Positions 41,641 through 53,083 of a DNA stretch of 64,000 nucleotides are shown in pieces. The stretch covers positions 97,853,970 to 97,917,969 of the forward strand of contig NC_084798.1 in the NCBI RefSeq assembly GCF_963169125.1, read 5' to 3'. The DNA is from Humulus lupulus (taxonomy: Eukaryota; Streptophyta; Magnoliopsida; Rosales; Cannabaceae). The number at the start of each line of letters is the position of its first letter. Positions within the stretch are counted from its first letter, which is position 1. The notes beneath the pieces were generated by a model. The model was not told the DNA's origin. It ran no database searches and saw nothing but the letters and a program-made list of their open reading frames with translations. The position numbers and the translations under genes were made by a program.

Positions 41641-42276
41641 GGCCTAGTACTGAAGCTTCCCGACGACGGCCCTGCCTGTGGGCAATTTTCCAATGGTTAG
41701 ATACTAGATGAGAGGTCCCATCCAGGACATTGTGTAATCTATGGCGTTTATGATTGCGGGGGCTTGAATACTGGGCGTGGGTAGATGGTTGATTGAGACT
41801 ACCCCGGAGAGTTCTGCTTCAACATCCGTGGCCAACTTTGCCAGTGTGTCCACGAAAACATTATGTTCCTTGGGGATCTTCCGGATGACGTATCTTTTGA
41901 AAGATTGGAGTAATTCTCAGATTTGTGCTACGTAGGTGGCCATCTTTTCCCCCTTCGTTTGGTATTCTCCCAAAATCTATCTTACCACCAACTAGGAGTC
42001 GCTGTGGACTTCGATGTTTTTTGCCCCCACTTCCCTAGCTAAGCGTAATCCTGCCAGCATGGCCTTGTGCTCAACCTCATTTTTTGAAATTTCAAACTGG
42101 AAGCGTAGGGCACTTTGAAACTAGTGACCTTGGGAGGATATTACAATAATCCCAGCCCCAGCCCTATTCTCATTGGAGGCTTTGTCAACAAGGATCTTCC
42201 AAAAGGGCACTACGGGGTCAATTGGCTCTTCGCCCTCAGCAATCCCGATGCATTCTATGATGAAGTCGGCTAGGGC
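41641..42276 (-). pseudogene. Archaeal-type RNase H of element B
   Basis: The minus-strand translation gives WKILVDKASNENRAGAGIIV, then NEVEHKAMLAGLRLAREVGA and IEVHSDS. The expected DGSSNENG has become DKASNENR, and stops interrupt the domain. Confidence 0.75.
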
Positions 42277-42654
42277 CTATCCCTTGATGGAGATTCTGGA
42301 AATGTAGACGATATTGAATTGGCTTAGCTCCATGGCCCACTTCAAAAGTCTTCCCGATGATTCGGGTTTTTGTAATACTTGTTGTAGGGGATGGTTTGTT
42401 AGTACCTTGATGGCATGGGTCTGAAAGTAAGGTCTTAACTTCCTGGAAGCGATCAGTAAGCAAAATGTCAATTTCTCGATTAAAGGGTATCTAGACTCCG
42501 CGTCCAGCAACCTTTTTCTTACGTAATAAACCGTGAGTTGGACCATTCCATCTTCTCGCACTAAGGCGGTGCTTATGGCATGTTCCGACACTGCCAAATA
42601 TAGGTATAGCTGTTCCCCATCCACTAGCTTCGACAAGATTGGTGCTTGGGCCAA
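42277..42654 (-). pseudogene. RNase H (RT-linked) of element B
   Basis: Open minus-strand frame of 125 residues with LVDGEQLYLYLAVSEHAIST, AESRYPLIEKLTFCLLIASR, KVLTNHPLQQVL and ELSQFNIVYISRISI. The motif that normally reads LTDHPL is LTNHPL, so one catalytic Asp is Asn. Confidence 0.85.
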
Positions 42655-43722
42655 CTGCTTCTTTAATTTTTGGAAAGCCTCTTCACATTCAGCCGTCCAC
42701 TCGAACCTCTAGTTTCCGCAAAGTATGTTAAAAAATGGGATGCACTTGTCTTTGGACTTTGACACAAAGTGGCTCAAAGCCACTATTCTTTCCATCAGGC
42801 TCTGAACATTTTTGTGTTTCCGTGGTGATGGCATGTTGATCAATGCTCTGATCTTATCCGAGTTGGCTTCTATCCCTCTTGAGCTTACTATGAAGCCCAT
42901 AAACTTTCTGGATGCCACACCAAAAGTGCACTTCTTAGGATTTAGCTTCATCCCATACTTTTGGATAATGGCGAATGCTTCCGCCAAGTCATCTGGGTGT
43001 TGGGCCGATGTCTTGGACTTGACCAACATGTTGTCTATGTAGACTTCCATGTTCTTCCCGAGTAGGTTCCGAAACATTCTGTTGACAAGTCTTTGATATG
43101 TGGCTCATACATTCTTTAGCCCAAAAGGCATGACAATGTAGCAGTATACACCCTTTTATGTCTAGAAGCTAGTGTGTTCCTGGTCTGCCACGTGCATCAA
43201 AATTTGGTTGTAGTCGTAGTAGGCATCAATGAAGCTTAGAAACTCGTACCCAGGCGAGGCATCCACCATCTGGTCTATCCGGGGCAGAGGGAAAAAGTCC
43301 TTTAGGCATGCCTTGTTGAGATCCGTGAAGTCGATGCAAGTCCTCCACGTCCCGTTTGGTTTTGGAACCAACACTGAATTTGTCAGCCAAACGAGATACA
43401 AAGCTTCCCGGTTGAAGTTGATCGAGGATAACTACTCGATTTCTAGCTTGAGGACCTCTTCCCTTTCCACGCCCAATGGTCTTCGCTTCTTTCGGATGGG
43501 AGTGGCTCTCTCGTCGATGTTCAGGGCATAACATATGATGTTGCGGTCAATCCCGGTCATATCCGAGTGGGACCAGGCCAGGACGTCCTGGTTTTCCTTT
43601 ACTTGAGCAATTATGGCAGCCCTGACCTTCGGATTCAAATTTCTTCCTACCCGGCTTACTCTGATCGGATCGGTGTCACCAATGAACACCTCCTCATTCT
43701 CCTCCATAGGCTCTAACGCCAC
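42655..43722 (-). pseudogene. Reverse transcriptase of element B (YIDN active site)
   Basis: Pieces at 43432-43722 (linker, QVKENQDVLAWSHSDMTGID), 43162-43401 (VLVPKPNGTWRTCIDFTDLN, FFPLPRIDQMVDA, SFIDAYYDYNQI) and 42709-43077 (MEVYIDNMLVKSK, FGVASRKFMGFIVSSRGIEA). The catalytic YIDD is YIDN, and stops lie between pieces. The pattern is Tat/Retand. Confidence 0.88.
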
Positions 43723-43845
43723 GTCTGCCTCTATCTAGGCGTCCAATTCTTCGTCTTCCCGGACCACCCTCCGTGCTAGCTGTGGAGGTGGGATTGGATC
43801 GACATTTTCCTCTTCGAGAGGTTCTTCGTTGACCATGAAGATTGG

Positions 43846-44550
43846 TCAGGTGGAGACATGATAACACTTTCGGACACTCTTTTGATCTCCCTGTACTGTC
43901 CCCACTTTGATGTTATCACACAAGAACTTCAAGCATAGATGGCGGATGGAGGTAACGACACCAAAGTCGACCAGAGCGGGGCACCCAAAAATCACATTAT
44001 ACGTAATGGGAAAATCTACCACTACGAATGTGCAATATTTGAATGAGTTTTGAACATCGATCCCAAACATGATAGGGAATTGTATCTTGCCCATCGAGAG
44101 CAATGAATCCCCATTGAAGCTATAGATCTGCGTTGGAGACGATGCTAGGTCCGCCTTTGTTAGGCCAATCGCTATGAAGGTTGGATTAAACAAGACATTG
44201 ACAGAACTCCCATTGTCCATCAACACTCGGGATACCCTTTTGTTGGCGATTTGGATGTCAATGACCAAGGGATCATGATTCGGGAAGTGGACATTCCAGG
44301 CATCTTCTTCCATGAATGCTATCAGAAAATTCATTAGCTTTGGGCACTGGGCCGGAGTCTGGACCAACGCGCACACCTCATGGTCGTGGTCAAGTTCACT
44401 GAGGTACCTCTTTAGGTCATTCCGGGATGGTCCTCCCAGGTGCGGGCCTCCTAATATGGTGGCTACGTGGCCATCTACTTGATGAAGCGCGGTTCTGGGT
44501 AGATACGGCATCCCGGGTCTAGCAGCCATAGGGCCTCTAGGAGGTTGCAC
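43846..44550 (-). pseudogene. Gag-protease junction and protease of element B
   Basis: Open frame of 234 residues. N-terminal TILGGPHLGGPSRNDLKRYL is typical of the Tat gag-protease linker. The protease follows: RVLMDNGSSVNVLFNPTFIA (active-site D-x-G), SFNGDSLLSMGKIQFPIMF and TYNVIFGCPALVDF. The frame is intact across the domain, though separated by stops from gag and RT. Confidence 0.82.
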
Positions 44551-44571
44551 TATTGGGGTCCCTTGAGGGGC

Positions 44572-45910
44572 TTATGCTCCTAATCCTGGAGTGTTCCCTC
44601 CCTGAGGAGTTCTAAGCGGTACTTGTGCTCCCTGGGCCAAAGGTTGTCTAGGAGTCGTGGGTAGTCCCGAAACTTCAGTTGGCATCCTGGCCCATTGGTG
44701 GAGGTGCCCCAGTTTGATCAAATTCGCAATCTCATCCTTCAGCTGATGACACTCCTCCATTGTATGGCCTATGTCCTTATGATAGGCACATCTTTTGCTC
44801 CGTCCCTTGGGTTCTTTCCCCCTTTAAACATGGGACTTGGTTTCTGAATATACTCGCCTGAATCGGAACCTCCGCCTTCTTGTTTTCGAACCAAGCGGTC
44901 CGTGACCTTTTTGAGATCGGCCAACTGCTCCATGAACTGCCTGGCCATTCCATCATCAAGGGGAACTCTTTCGTTCCTCCTGTTGTTGAGGTTATTCCTC
45001 AATTTTCCTCCTCGAGGGTGAATCTTTTCTTTTCTAGCCTGCTCCTTTCGAGCATTGAGGCCGTCTCGCAAATCTACGCGGGATGTGTCATCTCCCGAAC
45101 CAACAACTTCTGGCTCCTCTCTGCGTTTACGCCCTCTGTGATCCTTGTTCAGGGACGCACTGGGATAAAAACATCTTCCCTGGTCATCCTATCTCAGGAA
45201 ATTTCGTGGCTTAGTTCCCTGCGGGTGTTTCCCTACGGATTATTTGGGTGATTCCGTCCTGGGACAGGAATCACCCGTTCTTTCCTAGGGAAATGTCGTG
45301 GGTCCACCCTAATTTTTGGAGTGAGATGATTCTTCTTTTAGGGGTTTGATTCTTCTATGGGATCGTCCACTTTGGCTTTCCCTTTTTCTTGAGCTGGGTT
45401 AGAAGGACCGGCTTCGGGATGAGTGGATTGTCCTGGAGGAGGAGTAGGGGTCGTAGCATTGTTGGGAGCGCCAATCCCTGTGGGTGGGACATGTGGCTGA
45501 TTTCCTAGGGGAGGAACAGCCGAGGGATTAACTGTAAATCCCTGAGTAGTAATAAAAGCTTGAAGATTCAGGAGGGAATCTTGCATCTGGCGAGTGGTCT
45601 CTTGTTGTTTTTCCATCCTTGCTTCTTGGTCGAGGACTTGTTGTCTCAGACAGACCACTTCCAAATCCTCCTGTTCAGGTTCCACATCATTCTCACCAGG
45701 ATCGACGGGATTCTCAACCTCATGGTCGTCATACCCTTCTCCATATTCTTTGTAATAGTCTTCATTGTATTCACCCCTTTCTCCAAAGTACTGGGAGTCA
45801 TTAGGCAGGGCCCTGATAAGGTATATCCTCTTGTGGATCTTGAGGGAGTTGCTGGTTTTACAATGGTTCTCCATTTTCCTGTTGTTGCTGCTAAGGGGGA
45901 TCAAACACAA
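44572..45910 (-). pseudogene. Gag of element B, capsid core missing
   Basis: N-terminal frame 45338-45910 (MEKQQETTRQMQDSLLNLQA, then a Pro/Thr-rich stretch ending KGKAKVDDPIEESNP). A charged segment follows at 44769-45071 (MARQFMEQLADLKKVTDRLV), and then a zinc-finger-like end (YHKDIGHTMEECHQLKDEIA). The roughly 130-residue capsid core seen in element F (22900-23330) is not found between them, suggesting an internal deletion. Confidence 0.7.
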
Positions 45911-45967
45911 TGTTTCTGGTATTCACCATCTTCGTAGATGACAAAGGTTGGTTCAATCTTTCTTCAG

Positions 45968-45989
45968 GCTCTCAACGAAAGCACCAAAA
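45968..45989 (-). other. Primer binding site of element B
   Basis: The minus strand reads TTTTGGTGCTTTCGTTGAGAG right after the LTR end; one base different from element F. Confidence 0.82.
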
Positions 45990-47028
45990 TGTTTACCGAG
46001 TTTTTTGAAAACTATGAATATATTGAGAAATAAGAGCTGGAATGAAAGGCAAAGAAATGAACAAGATCACAGTTTTTACGTGGTTAGGGCATTAATGAAC
46101 CTTAGTCCACGAGTAACTAGTATTGAGCTTTAGAGAGTTTAACAATGGAGGTTTTCTGCAAGTTCAGCAGCGTTTTTGCATACAAGATAAAATCGGGTCC
46201 TTGCTACAGTGCACGAATTACCATATTTATAGGCGGTCATGTGACTTAGGTTGGACTAATCTGGGCCCAATAAGGATATAATCATAAGTGCTCTCTAATG
46301 GAGCTATAATACAAGAGTGTAACATGTAAATAAGTCGTTAATCTAGGTCCACTGGGCCGGTTTAAGCGTAGTAGAGCCTTACAGCTGTCCTTTGTCTATA
46401 AGTGTCGACTGGTCCATGTGGGCTGCCAGGCGGATTCTAGGGACAAGATCTGTCAGAGAAGTGGCAATATCGTTTCCTAGGAACTTCGTTCAGTGCGTTA
46501 CCATTCTGCAGGTTAGTTATGGAAACCAACTGCCAGATTTCTCGGGGACACGTCAGTTGTGGGAAGAACTAGGCTTGCTGCACCCAGACGTATGGTCTGG
46601 GTTCGTTTACAAATGTCCAGATTCATTGACCAAGACCCGAGTTCATTTACCAGGATGGACATCATCTAGCAATGATAGATCGAAGGACATTCTGATGGCA
46701 AATTAGAATGTTGGGGATGGACCCGGAGACTTCATCTGAATCCCATTTGATGAGATCCATCTCCTAGAATGGACCTTCCGCCACCATAATCTAAATCCTG
46801 GAGGATAGAGATTGGGTGCGCTTGGGAAGGTGGTTCCGGTCTACATCTCTTTTCCGACCCCCTTACTATGCTTGTGTTACTCGCTAGTTATTGGGCTCGG
46901 CATGGTCCGGGCCGATAGGGCTTGGTTGCTCATTATTCGCTAGGCCCTAGTTGGGCCCAGGCTCTCCCAAGAGCCCATGAAACTCGTTTGGTCGTGCCAC
47001 GTGTCCAAAGTAGAAAATATGGATAACA
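45990..47028 (-). repeat. 5' LTR of element B
   Basis: 1039 bp, TGTTTACCGAG...GGATAACA on the plus strand. Minus-strand TATA box TATAAATA at 46224-46231. Contains TTTTTACGTGGTTAGG...CCTTAGTCCACGAG, shared with LTR H. It borders Harbinger sequence at 47029. No partner LTR is present in the window. Confidence 0.8.
46224..46231 (-). promoter_or_regulatory. TATA box in the element B LTR
   Basis: TATAAATA on the minus strand, upstream (in element direction) of the ACGTGG/CCACG paired motif. Confidence 0.5.
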
Positions 47029-47099
47029 AGTATGAATTCAAAATTATAGTTGTTAATTGTTAACTAAAATAATTCATAATAAGTTAATGAATTTGATGT

Positions 47100-47868
47100 A
47101 GAATTGTTTGGGAGCGTTAGATGAAACCTATGTAATAGTACATGTGCCTAAAGCTGATAAACCGAGGTATAGGACAAGAAAATTAGAGATCACAACTAAT
47201 GTTTTGGGAGTTTGTTCACAAGACATGCAATTTATATATGTCCTACCAGGATGGGAAGGTTCAACACACGATGGACGTGTATTGAGAGATGTTGTGACTA
47301 GGAGAAATTGGTTAAAAGTCTCTCACGGTAAAATTAATTACAACAAACTTATAAAAGTTTGATATCAAACTAACAATATATTTTTCCATTAAATAACAAA
47401 ATTTATTTTATGTTGTTGATAGGTTATTATTATTTAGTTGATGCTGGATATTCCAATGGTCAAGGTTTTCTTGCACCTTTTCGAGACACACGATACCATC
47501 TTAGTGATTGGGATGATGGACACCTTCCTAACACATCAGAGAAGTTCTTTGTTATGAAGCACTCAAGTGCTGGAATGTAATTGAGCGTTGTTTTGGTTTG
47601 TTGAAAATGTGATGGGTCATTCTTAGAAGTCCATCTTTTTTCGACATGAAAACACAATGCCATATGATTTCAGTTTGTTGTATGCTACACAATTTTATTC
47701 GAAGAAGTATCAGCATTGACCCAATAGAAAATGAGATGAGTGGTTTAGCAGGAAATCAAACTACAGCAAATAATAATTATATCAATAGTGTTGAGCCCTC
47801 AAATTCATGGACTACATGGAGACAAAATTTGGCAGAAGAAATATGGAATACATGGCAAGCAAATAGAT
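47100..47868 (+). pseudogene. Harbinger transposase (DDE_Tnp_4 type), C-terminal half
   Basis: Exon 47100-about 47356: CLGALDETYVIVHVPKADKP, then NVLGVCSQDMQFIYVLPGWE and STHDGRVLRD (first and second catalytic Asp). An intron ends TTGATAG near 47422. The next exon gives YYYLVDAGYSNGQGFLAPFR, then a frameshift near 47568 leading to NVIERCFGLLK (catalytic Glu), another stop, and CHMISVCCMLHNFIRRS...LAEEIWNTW. N-terminal helix-turn-helix half absent. It would cut and rejoin element ends in the nucleus; inactive here. Confidence 0.88.
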
Positions 47869-48090
47869 AATTAGGATAAATATGTTGTTATCCTTTATGA
47901 TTCTTGCATTTGTATTTGAACATTTTTATTCATAATTTAATGTATTTAAGACATGCCTACTATAAATTATTTTATATGTTTGATTTTTGTTCAATTTTTT
48001 TGTGCTTGATTTTCTTTATATTAGTTTAAAAGTACTTTGAGTTTAAGTTATACTTTTATACTCATAAGGAATTTTATATAAATATATAGG

Positions 48091-49127
48091 ATGAGTTCTA
48101 GCTCTAATGTTGGTCAAAGAGGGAGAGGTCAAAATAAACATTACTGGACTCTTGTAGAAGACAATACAATGATCGACTATCTTTTAGAGTTGAGTCAAAA
48201 TCCTACATGGCGAGCTGACTATGGGGTTAAAAATGGATATTTGCAGCAATTGGAGATTATATTAGAGGCAAAATTACAGAATTCTAGATTGAAGGCCTCA
48301 CCTCACATTGAATCTCGTGTTAAAGCTTTAAAGGAAAAATATTGTTGCTTGATATAATTATTATCTTGAAGTGGTTTTGGCTGGGATAATAATCACAGGA
48401 TGCTACTATGTGAGAAAAGTGCATTTGATGAGTGAGTGAAGGTAAATTTAATATAAATTAATATGTGTGTGTCTATAAATATATATATATATATATATAA
48501 ATTACTTATTTATGAGAATATATTCTTATATTGCTTTATTTTGTGAATCTGCATAAACGAAAAGATGCAAGTGGATTATATGGTAAACCATTTCCTTACT
48601 ACTACAAGTTAGTAGAAATATATGGTCGAGATCGTGCTACTGGGAAAAATGTTGGTAATGCTGATGATGATGAAGAGGAAATACGCCAAGAAGATGTAAC
48701 TGGCGTGGATTTTGGAGTTGATGATAATATAACTGGTGGTGGGGATGATGAAGAAATAGATGAATTTGATGGTGTCTCAAATATTCAACAACCAGGTAAT
48801 ATGCATCGCAAATCCACCTAGAGTATTGTTGGTGTCAATGTCGTGGATGATATGTCCACTAATATTGGTGCATTAGCAGAATATGTATCTGAAATCGTCC
48901 CTAAGCTCCAAGGATTGATAAATGCATTATCAAATGATAAAGAAGTAGCTGAGATGCAAGCCAAGTCATACACAAAAATAAGCAAGATTAATGGCCTAAC
49001 TGCAATGCAATGTATTCAAACCACCAACATGTTAGCAGAAAAACCCCCATTGATGCGAGTATTTTATGCAATGTTAGATGAGGTGAAAATACAATATATT
49101 ATGAATATGTTGCAGAATAATGCATAA
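48091..49127 (+). pseudogene. Harbinger Myb/SANT-like DNA-binding protein
   Basis: First exon 48091-48357: HYWTLVEDNTMIDYLLELSQ with the Trp spacing of a Myb/SANT-like domain, then IESRVKALKEKYCC and a stop. An AT-rich intron-like region with (AT)n is followed by 48531-48821, YGKPFPYYYKLVEIYGRDRA and an Asp/Glu-rich stretch, a stop, and 48843-49127. This protein normally escorts the transposase and binds the element's ends. Several stops show decay. Confidence 0.8.
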
Positions 49128-49631
49128 TTATATAATTGTTATACATTTGTGTTTGTGTTTAAGTTTATCATACTTGAAAATTTTTATTGTCAAATTATAT
49201 TTATGGTTTGGTTATATTGATTATTTGAGTAATATGCTTATGATTTTTTTTCTTAGCAATGTCTTTTCTAAAAAAAATATTGTTATATTTATATTCAATT
49301 TTTGTATGTAACCTTGATTTTAAAAAATATATCGCCCATAATATATAATCATTTATGAAAATTTTATTATTTTTATAATTTAATTCTTCTAATAAATAGA
49401 AAAAAAAATTATTAAAAAAATAGCTTTTAGAAATGGTAAAAAAGTCAAATTAAAGTATTTTGATTACCTTTTTCTAATTATGTAAACAGGATAAAATGAT
49501 TTAGATTCTCTTTCCGAACAATCTAATAAAAAAATATAATGCTAATAATAATTCTTATTCTTTTTTCTTTTATTTTTATTTATTTTTCTATTGATTTATT
49601 CCGATTACGATTACGAGTTATTAAACGTGCC
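49128..49631. other. Harbinger 3' end, non-coding
   Basis: AT-rich, no gene. The likely terminal inverted repeat end is CGATTACGAGTTATTAAACG followed by TGCC at about 49631. Confidence 0.4.
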
Positions 49632-50418
49632 AAAAAACAATAAAGAATAAGAATAAGCAAACAAAACAATTGGAGAGTGGGTTAGGGGTTGAACTGAAGG
49701 CCCAGAATAATAAGGGCCCATTAATAAGAATTGGCTTATTTTTCTCAACAACTTGGTGAACCCCATCTCTAGTTTTGAACCCCAGCAATAACATCTCCAT
49801 TATTCATCAACCATATGACACTCCAAAATTCAAATCCTTTGCAGAATCGCTGCAGCACATGTTGTGGGCCCAATCGTTTCATGTTATGGCCTCCAATCAT
49901 AAATATCTCTCTTCCAAAAAGAAAGAAAAAAAACAGTGGTTGATGTTGGAAATAATGGTGATTAATGAAGAGGTTGTTTTGATGTAGTGTCAAAGGTGAC
50001 CTTGTTTATTGTCTCTTGTCTCTTGTCTCTTGTCTCTTCACTCTCTCTTTCTCTCTCCCCCATTTTGCTAATACAAACCAATATGCAGCTCACCACAGGT
50101 TGCTTGTGGCTTTTATCAATCCTTCAACTCTCCCATTTTGCCTCCAAAAACATCTCTTTCTAATTATCCACCTTTTTTTTCTTCTTTTTTTTTTTGACAA
50201 TTAAAGGGTATATATGAATTCGCTCCTTACAAGTGGAAAAGACCAAATTGCAACATCAGTTAGGGTAAAAGAAAGGGTTTTGAAATAAGGTCATTTCGTC
50301 AATTAATAAAACAAAATTATTCCAACATTATTAGAGAAAAATATGCATTACTCTTCTTTGCACAAACTGTGTCAATAAATAATTAAATAATAAGATGCAT
50401 ATAATTATTTCAATATTT
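49632..50418. other. Intergenic, no gene recognised
   Basis: Moderately AT-rich host-like sequence. It holds (TCTTG)n microsatellite sequence with GTCTC at about 50008-50040 and T-rich runs. Small open frames here have no recognisable motif. Confidence 0.5.
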
Positions 50419-50740
50419 ACTACAAAAAAAATTTAGGTTTAGTCGTAATAAATTTTGTGACTAAAAAGAAATAATTTTACTTTTATTCTTATTAAAAAGT
50501 ATGTGACTAAAAATATTAGTCACAAAAATCATAATTTATTATCACTAAATGTAATTTTAGTTACAACAAATTTTATTATTAAAAGTACTAGGTTGTGACT
50601 AAAATTACATTAATGACAATCTGTGATTAAATATAACTTTTTAATCACAAATAATTTTTTATTGTGACTAAAAGTAATATTTAGTAACTCAAAATATATA
50701 TTCGGTCTAAAAAATTGTCACTAAAGGGTACGTATTCATA
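50419..50740. repeat. AT-rich block with GTGACTAAA words in both directions
   Basis: Begins CTACAAAAAAAATTTAGG. TTTAGTCAC/GTGACTAAA-type words recur about ten times in both orientations, suggesting the subterminal repeats of a non-autonomous DNA transposon (CACTA-like or other). Ends and target duplication were not identified. Confidence 0.4.
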
Positions 50741-50742
50741 CA

Positions 50743-50806
50743 CGACTTATTTGAGGCGGGTTACTGAATTCTAACGACTTATTTGAGGCGGGTTACTGAA
50801 TTCTAA
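50743..50806. repeat. Perfect 32-bp tandem duplication
   Basis: The 32-bp unit beginning CGACTTATTTGAGGCGGG occurs at 50743-50774 and again at 50775-50806 with no mismatch. Confidence 0.95.
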
Positions 50807-52978
50807 GGGTGCATTGCTGTAGCCTGAAGTTATGGTTATTTATCTCAGCTCAACTCTACTTCTCAAAGAGAAGCCAAGTAAATAAAGCATTTAGCCATTT
50901 ACCCACTTGTTCACTTGTCAATAACTTTACAACTGATCTGTCAGATAATCAATAACACTGTAGAATTAGCCGTCAGAACTAAGCTTTAATAAAATATAAC
51001 TCACTCATCAATACAGCCACCTAAAGATGAGAAACATTTAATATATCACCAAAATAAATTCAGAGGAAATGAGCTTCTCAATGTTTTTTTTAGTGAAGTC
51101 AAGAACTTAGGAAGTACTCAATCTACGGTCATTTAGGCCTATGTATAAAATTTTAGAAACTTATTTATTATATAAGAATAAAAAAATTAACATCAAGCTA
51201 GCTACACTTGAATCCAAAAAAAGAAATGATTAAATTTACTAAAAGAATAGGTTCATTTAGATAAAGGCACGCACTTAATTAACATGTTAACCCTATAATA
51301 TTATATTGAAAATTTTGAGAATCTTCTGTTCCACTGAGGTTCCTTGATTAAATTAGCATCTAATATGATTTTTAATCTACTTTTGATGTCATTTATGTGG
51401 TAGTGAAGGTAGATATAAGAGAACCTTTTTTTTTAAAAGAGTGACATTTTTTGGAGGCTATACAAGGAGGGGGCATGGGGTCAACATCTTATTGTATAAA
51501 AAAGCACTGTGGAATGGTGTTGGCATAAATGATCACATTGGATGCCAGACAGACACATTAATGTGCTTGAGAGAAAGAAAACTATGGTTCTTGTTTCTTT
51601 TGGCTTACCCTTTTTCTTTTCTTTCTTTTGAGCTTTGGTTTTTCAACATGCACCATATGTTGCCTGGAAAGCTAGCAATGATTAGGTGAAATCATGTGAA
51701 GCAGCTAAGCAAAAATAAAATAAATACTATACATGAAAAAAAGAAGAGAAAAACGTCCCACCCAACTAGGAAGTTGGTTGGTTGAGTTTTGATATTAATA
51801 AGTAGCTAGCTATTGCTCATTTTCATACTTAGTTCCTGACTTTGAGTCCAAATTTCTACCATAATTCCCGCTCTACATGAACTTATACATCCACAAAAAG
51901 TCAAGATTTTAAAGAAGAGCAAATATAAATTGAGCTTTGTAGTGATACTATACTATAAAGTATCCATGACTTGTGCTTCTTAATTGGATGCTTTTTGGGC
52001 AATAATATTAATTATACAAATACACAGATATATTAGCTGGACTTTCTTAAAAATTTGTATAAATTAAAAAAAAAATAAACTTTGTAGAGCTAGTACAAGA
52101 TAATCCAAAAACAAAACCAAAAAGAGAAGAGAGCTTGATTTATCATTATGAAGACAACAGCACATCTACACTTTCCCTATGGAGTGGGTAAAAGCTCCAT
52201 CATGTTCTTGCTCTTGCCTTATCTACAAACTATAATGACATTACAACTATATATTTTTTTAGTTCATGAATACATACATGTATATATATATATAAATATA
52301 TTTATATTTATATAAATATACTCTATTCTTCCACTCCACTGCTAGCTTATTATCTAAAATATTTACCATCATTGTTTTTCTGTCATATTTTTTTATTAAC
52401 CAATCTATACTGTATTGCTCTCCAACAAAAAGTGTTCAAAAGATGCTTTTTCTACTGATTTAGAATTATGGTAATTAATTAAAGTGATCATAATTGATTT
52501 TACTGTGAACTTATAAAATTGTGTTAAATAATTATGGGTTTAAAGTTGTGTCTGATCTAAATATGTTTCACTCACTAACTTCAACCATCAGCATCAAAAT
52601 GATGACATCATATTTTAGGCAACATAATTTTGAAAAGAAGATAGGATAATACTTAACTATAGGAAGCAATATATAACTTAAAAAAGATTTTGTCCACTTT
52701 GATTGAGATGATAAGCTCTGTTAAGCATATAGCAACTTTTTTCTATTACAATTAGTATAATAATATATATGATTAATTTATTTGGGCTTTGAAAATGACT
52801 GATTTGTAGTAGGGTATACTTAACCAACATGACAACCATGAAGCTTATTTCTTAATATTTTATGTTGTATTATTGGGTTAGAAGCAACAAAGTTGGTGTC
52901 CTCAGCTAATTTGTTTACATTCTCTCATTCATTATCTGTAAGTATAATCCATATGTGTTTCCCATGTTCTTAAAGAGG
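50807..52978. other. Intergenic, no gene recognised
   Basis: About 2.2 kb of AT-rich sequence with short open frames only (for example 51441-51689, no known motif). An (AT)n-rich tract lies at about 52270-52320. I see no supported promoter, RNA gene or transposon end. Confidence 0.5.
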
Positions 52979-53024
52979 ATAATAATAATAATAATAATAA
53001 TAATAATATTGAAGAAGAAGAAGA
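52979..53024. repeat. Microsatellite (AAT)n followed by (GAA)n
   Basis: About ten AAT units to 53008, then GAAGAAGAAGAAGA. Confidence 0.95.
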
Positions 53025-53083
53025 TGATCATAATAGCATTGGAAATTCTTTTAGTTTGTCCTTTTATCATTAGCATTAATAAT

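Larger units (their letters stand above)
35968..47028 (-). mobile_element. Element B: Retand-type (Tat) element, 3' end truncated
   Basis: Minus strand: 5' LTR (45990-47028), primer site, gag, protease, RT, RNase H, archaeal-type RNase H, integrase, repeat spacer, then a plus-strand antisense gene with its leader. The 3' LTR, polypurine tract and most of the leader upstream of the TATA box are missing at the left, where LTR I begins. Multiple stops and a changed RT active site show it is dead. Confidence 0.88.
47029..49631 (+). mobile_element. PIF/Harbinger element, 5' part missing
   Basis: Remains of a DDE transposase and a Myb/SANT-like protein, the two genes of plant PIF/Harbinger elements. 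The sequence starts directly at the element B LTR, with the transposase N-terminal half absent. A probable right terminus is at about 49631: the reverse complement reads GGCACGTTTAATAACTCGTA, like Harbinger ends. The left terminus was not found. Confidence 0.7.

Noticed and set aside
45560..45937. Plus-strand frames over 45560-45937 and 44880-45251
   Set aside because: They are shadows of the gag of element B on the minus strand.
51441..51689. 82-residue frame as a possible host gene
   Set aside because: No recognised motif, no splice or start context, in AT-rich intergenic sequence.
52140..52235. Possible microRNA or short peptide gene (ATGAAGACAACAGCACATC)
   Set aside because: No match to a plant microRNA I know and no convincing fold-back arm was seen nearby.
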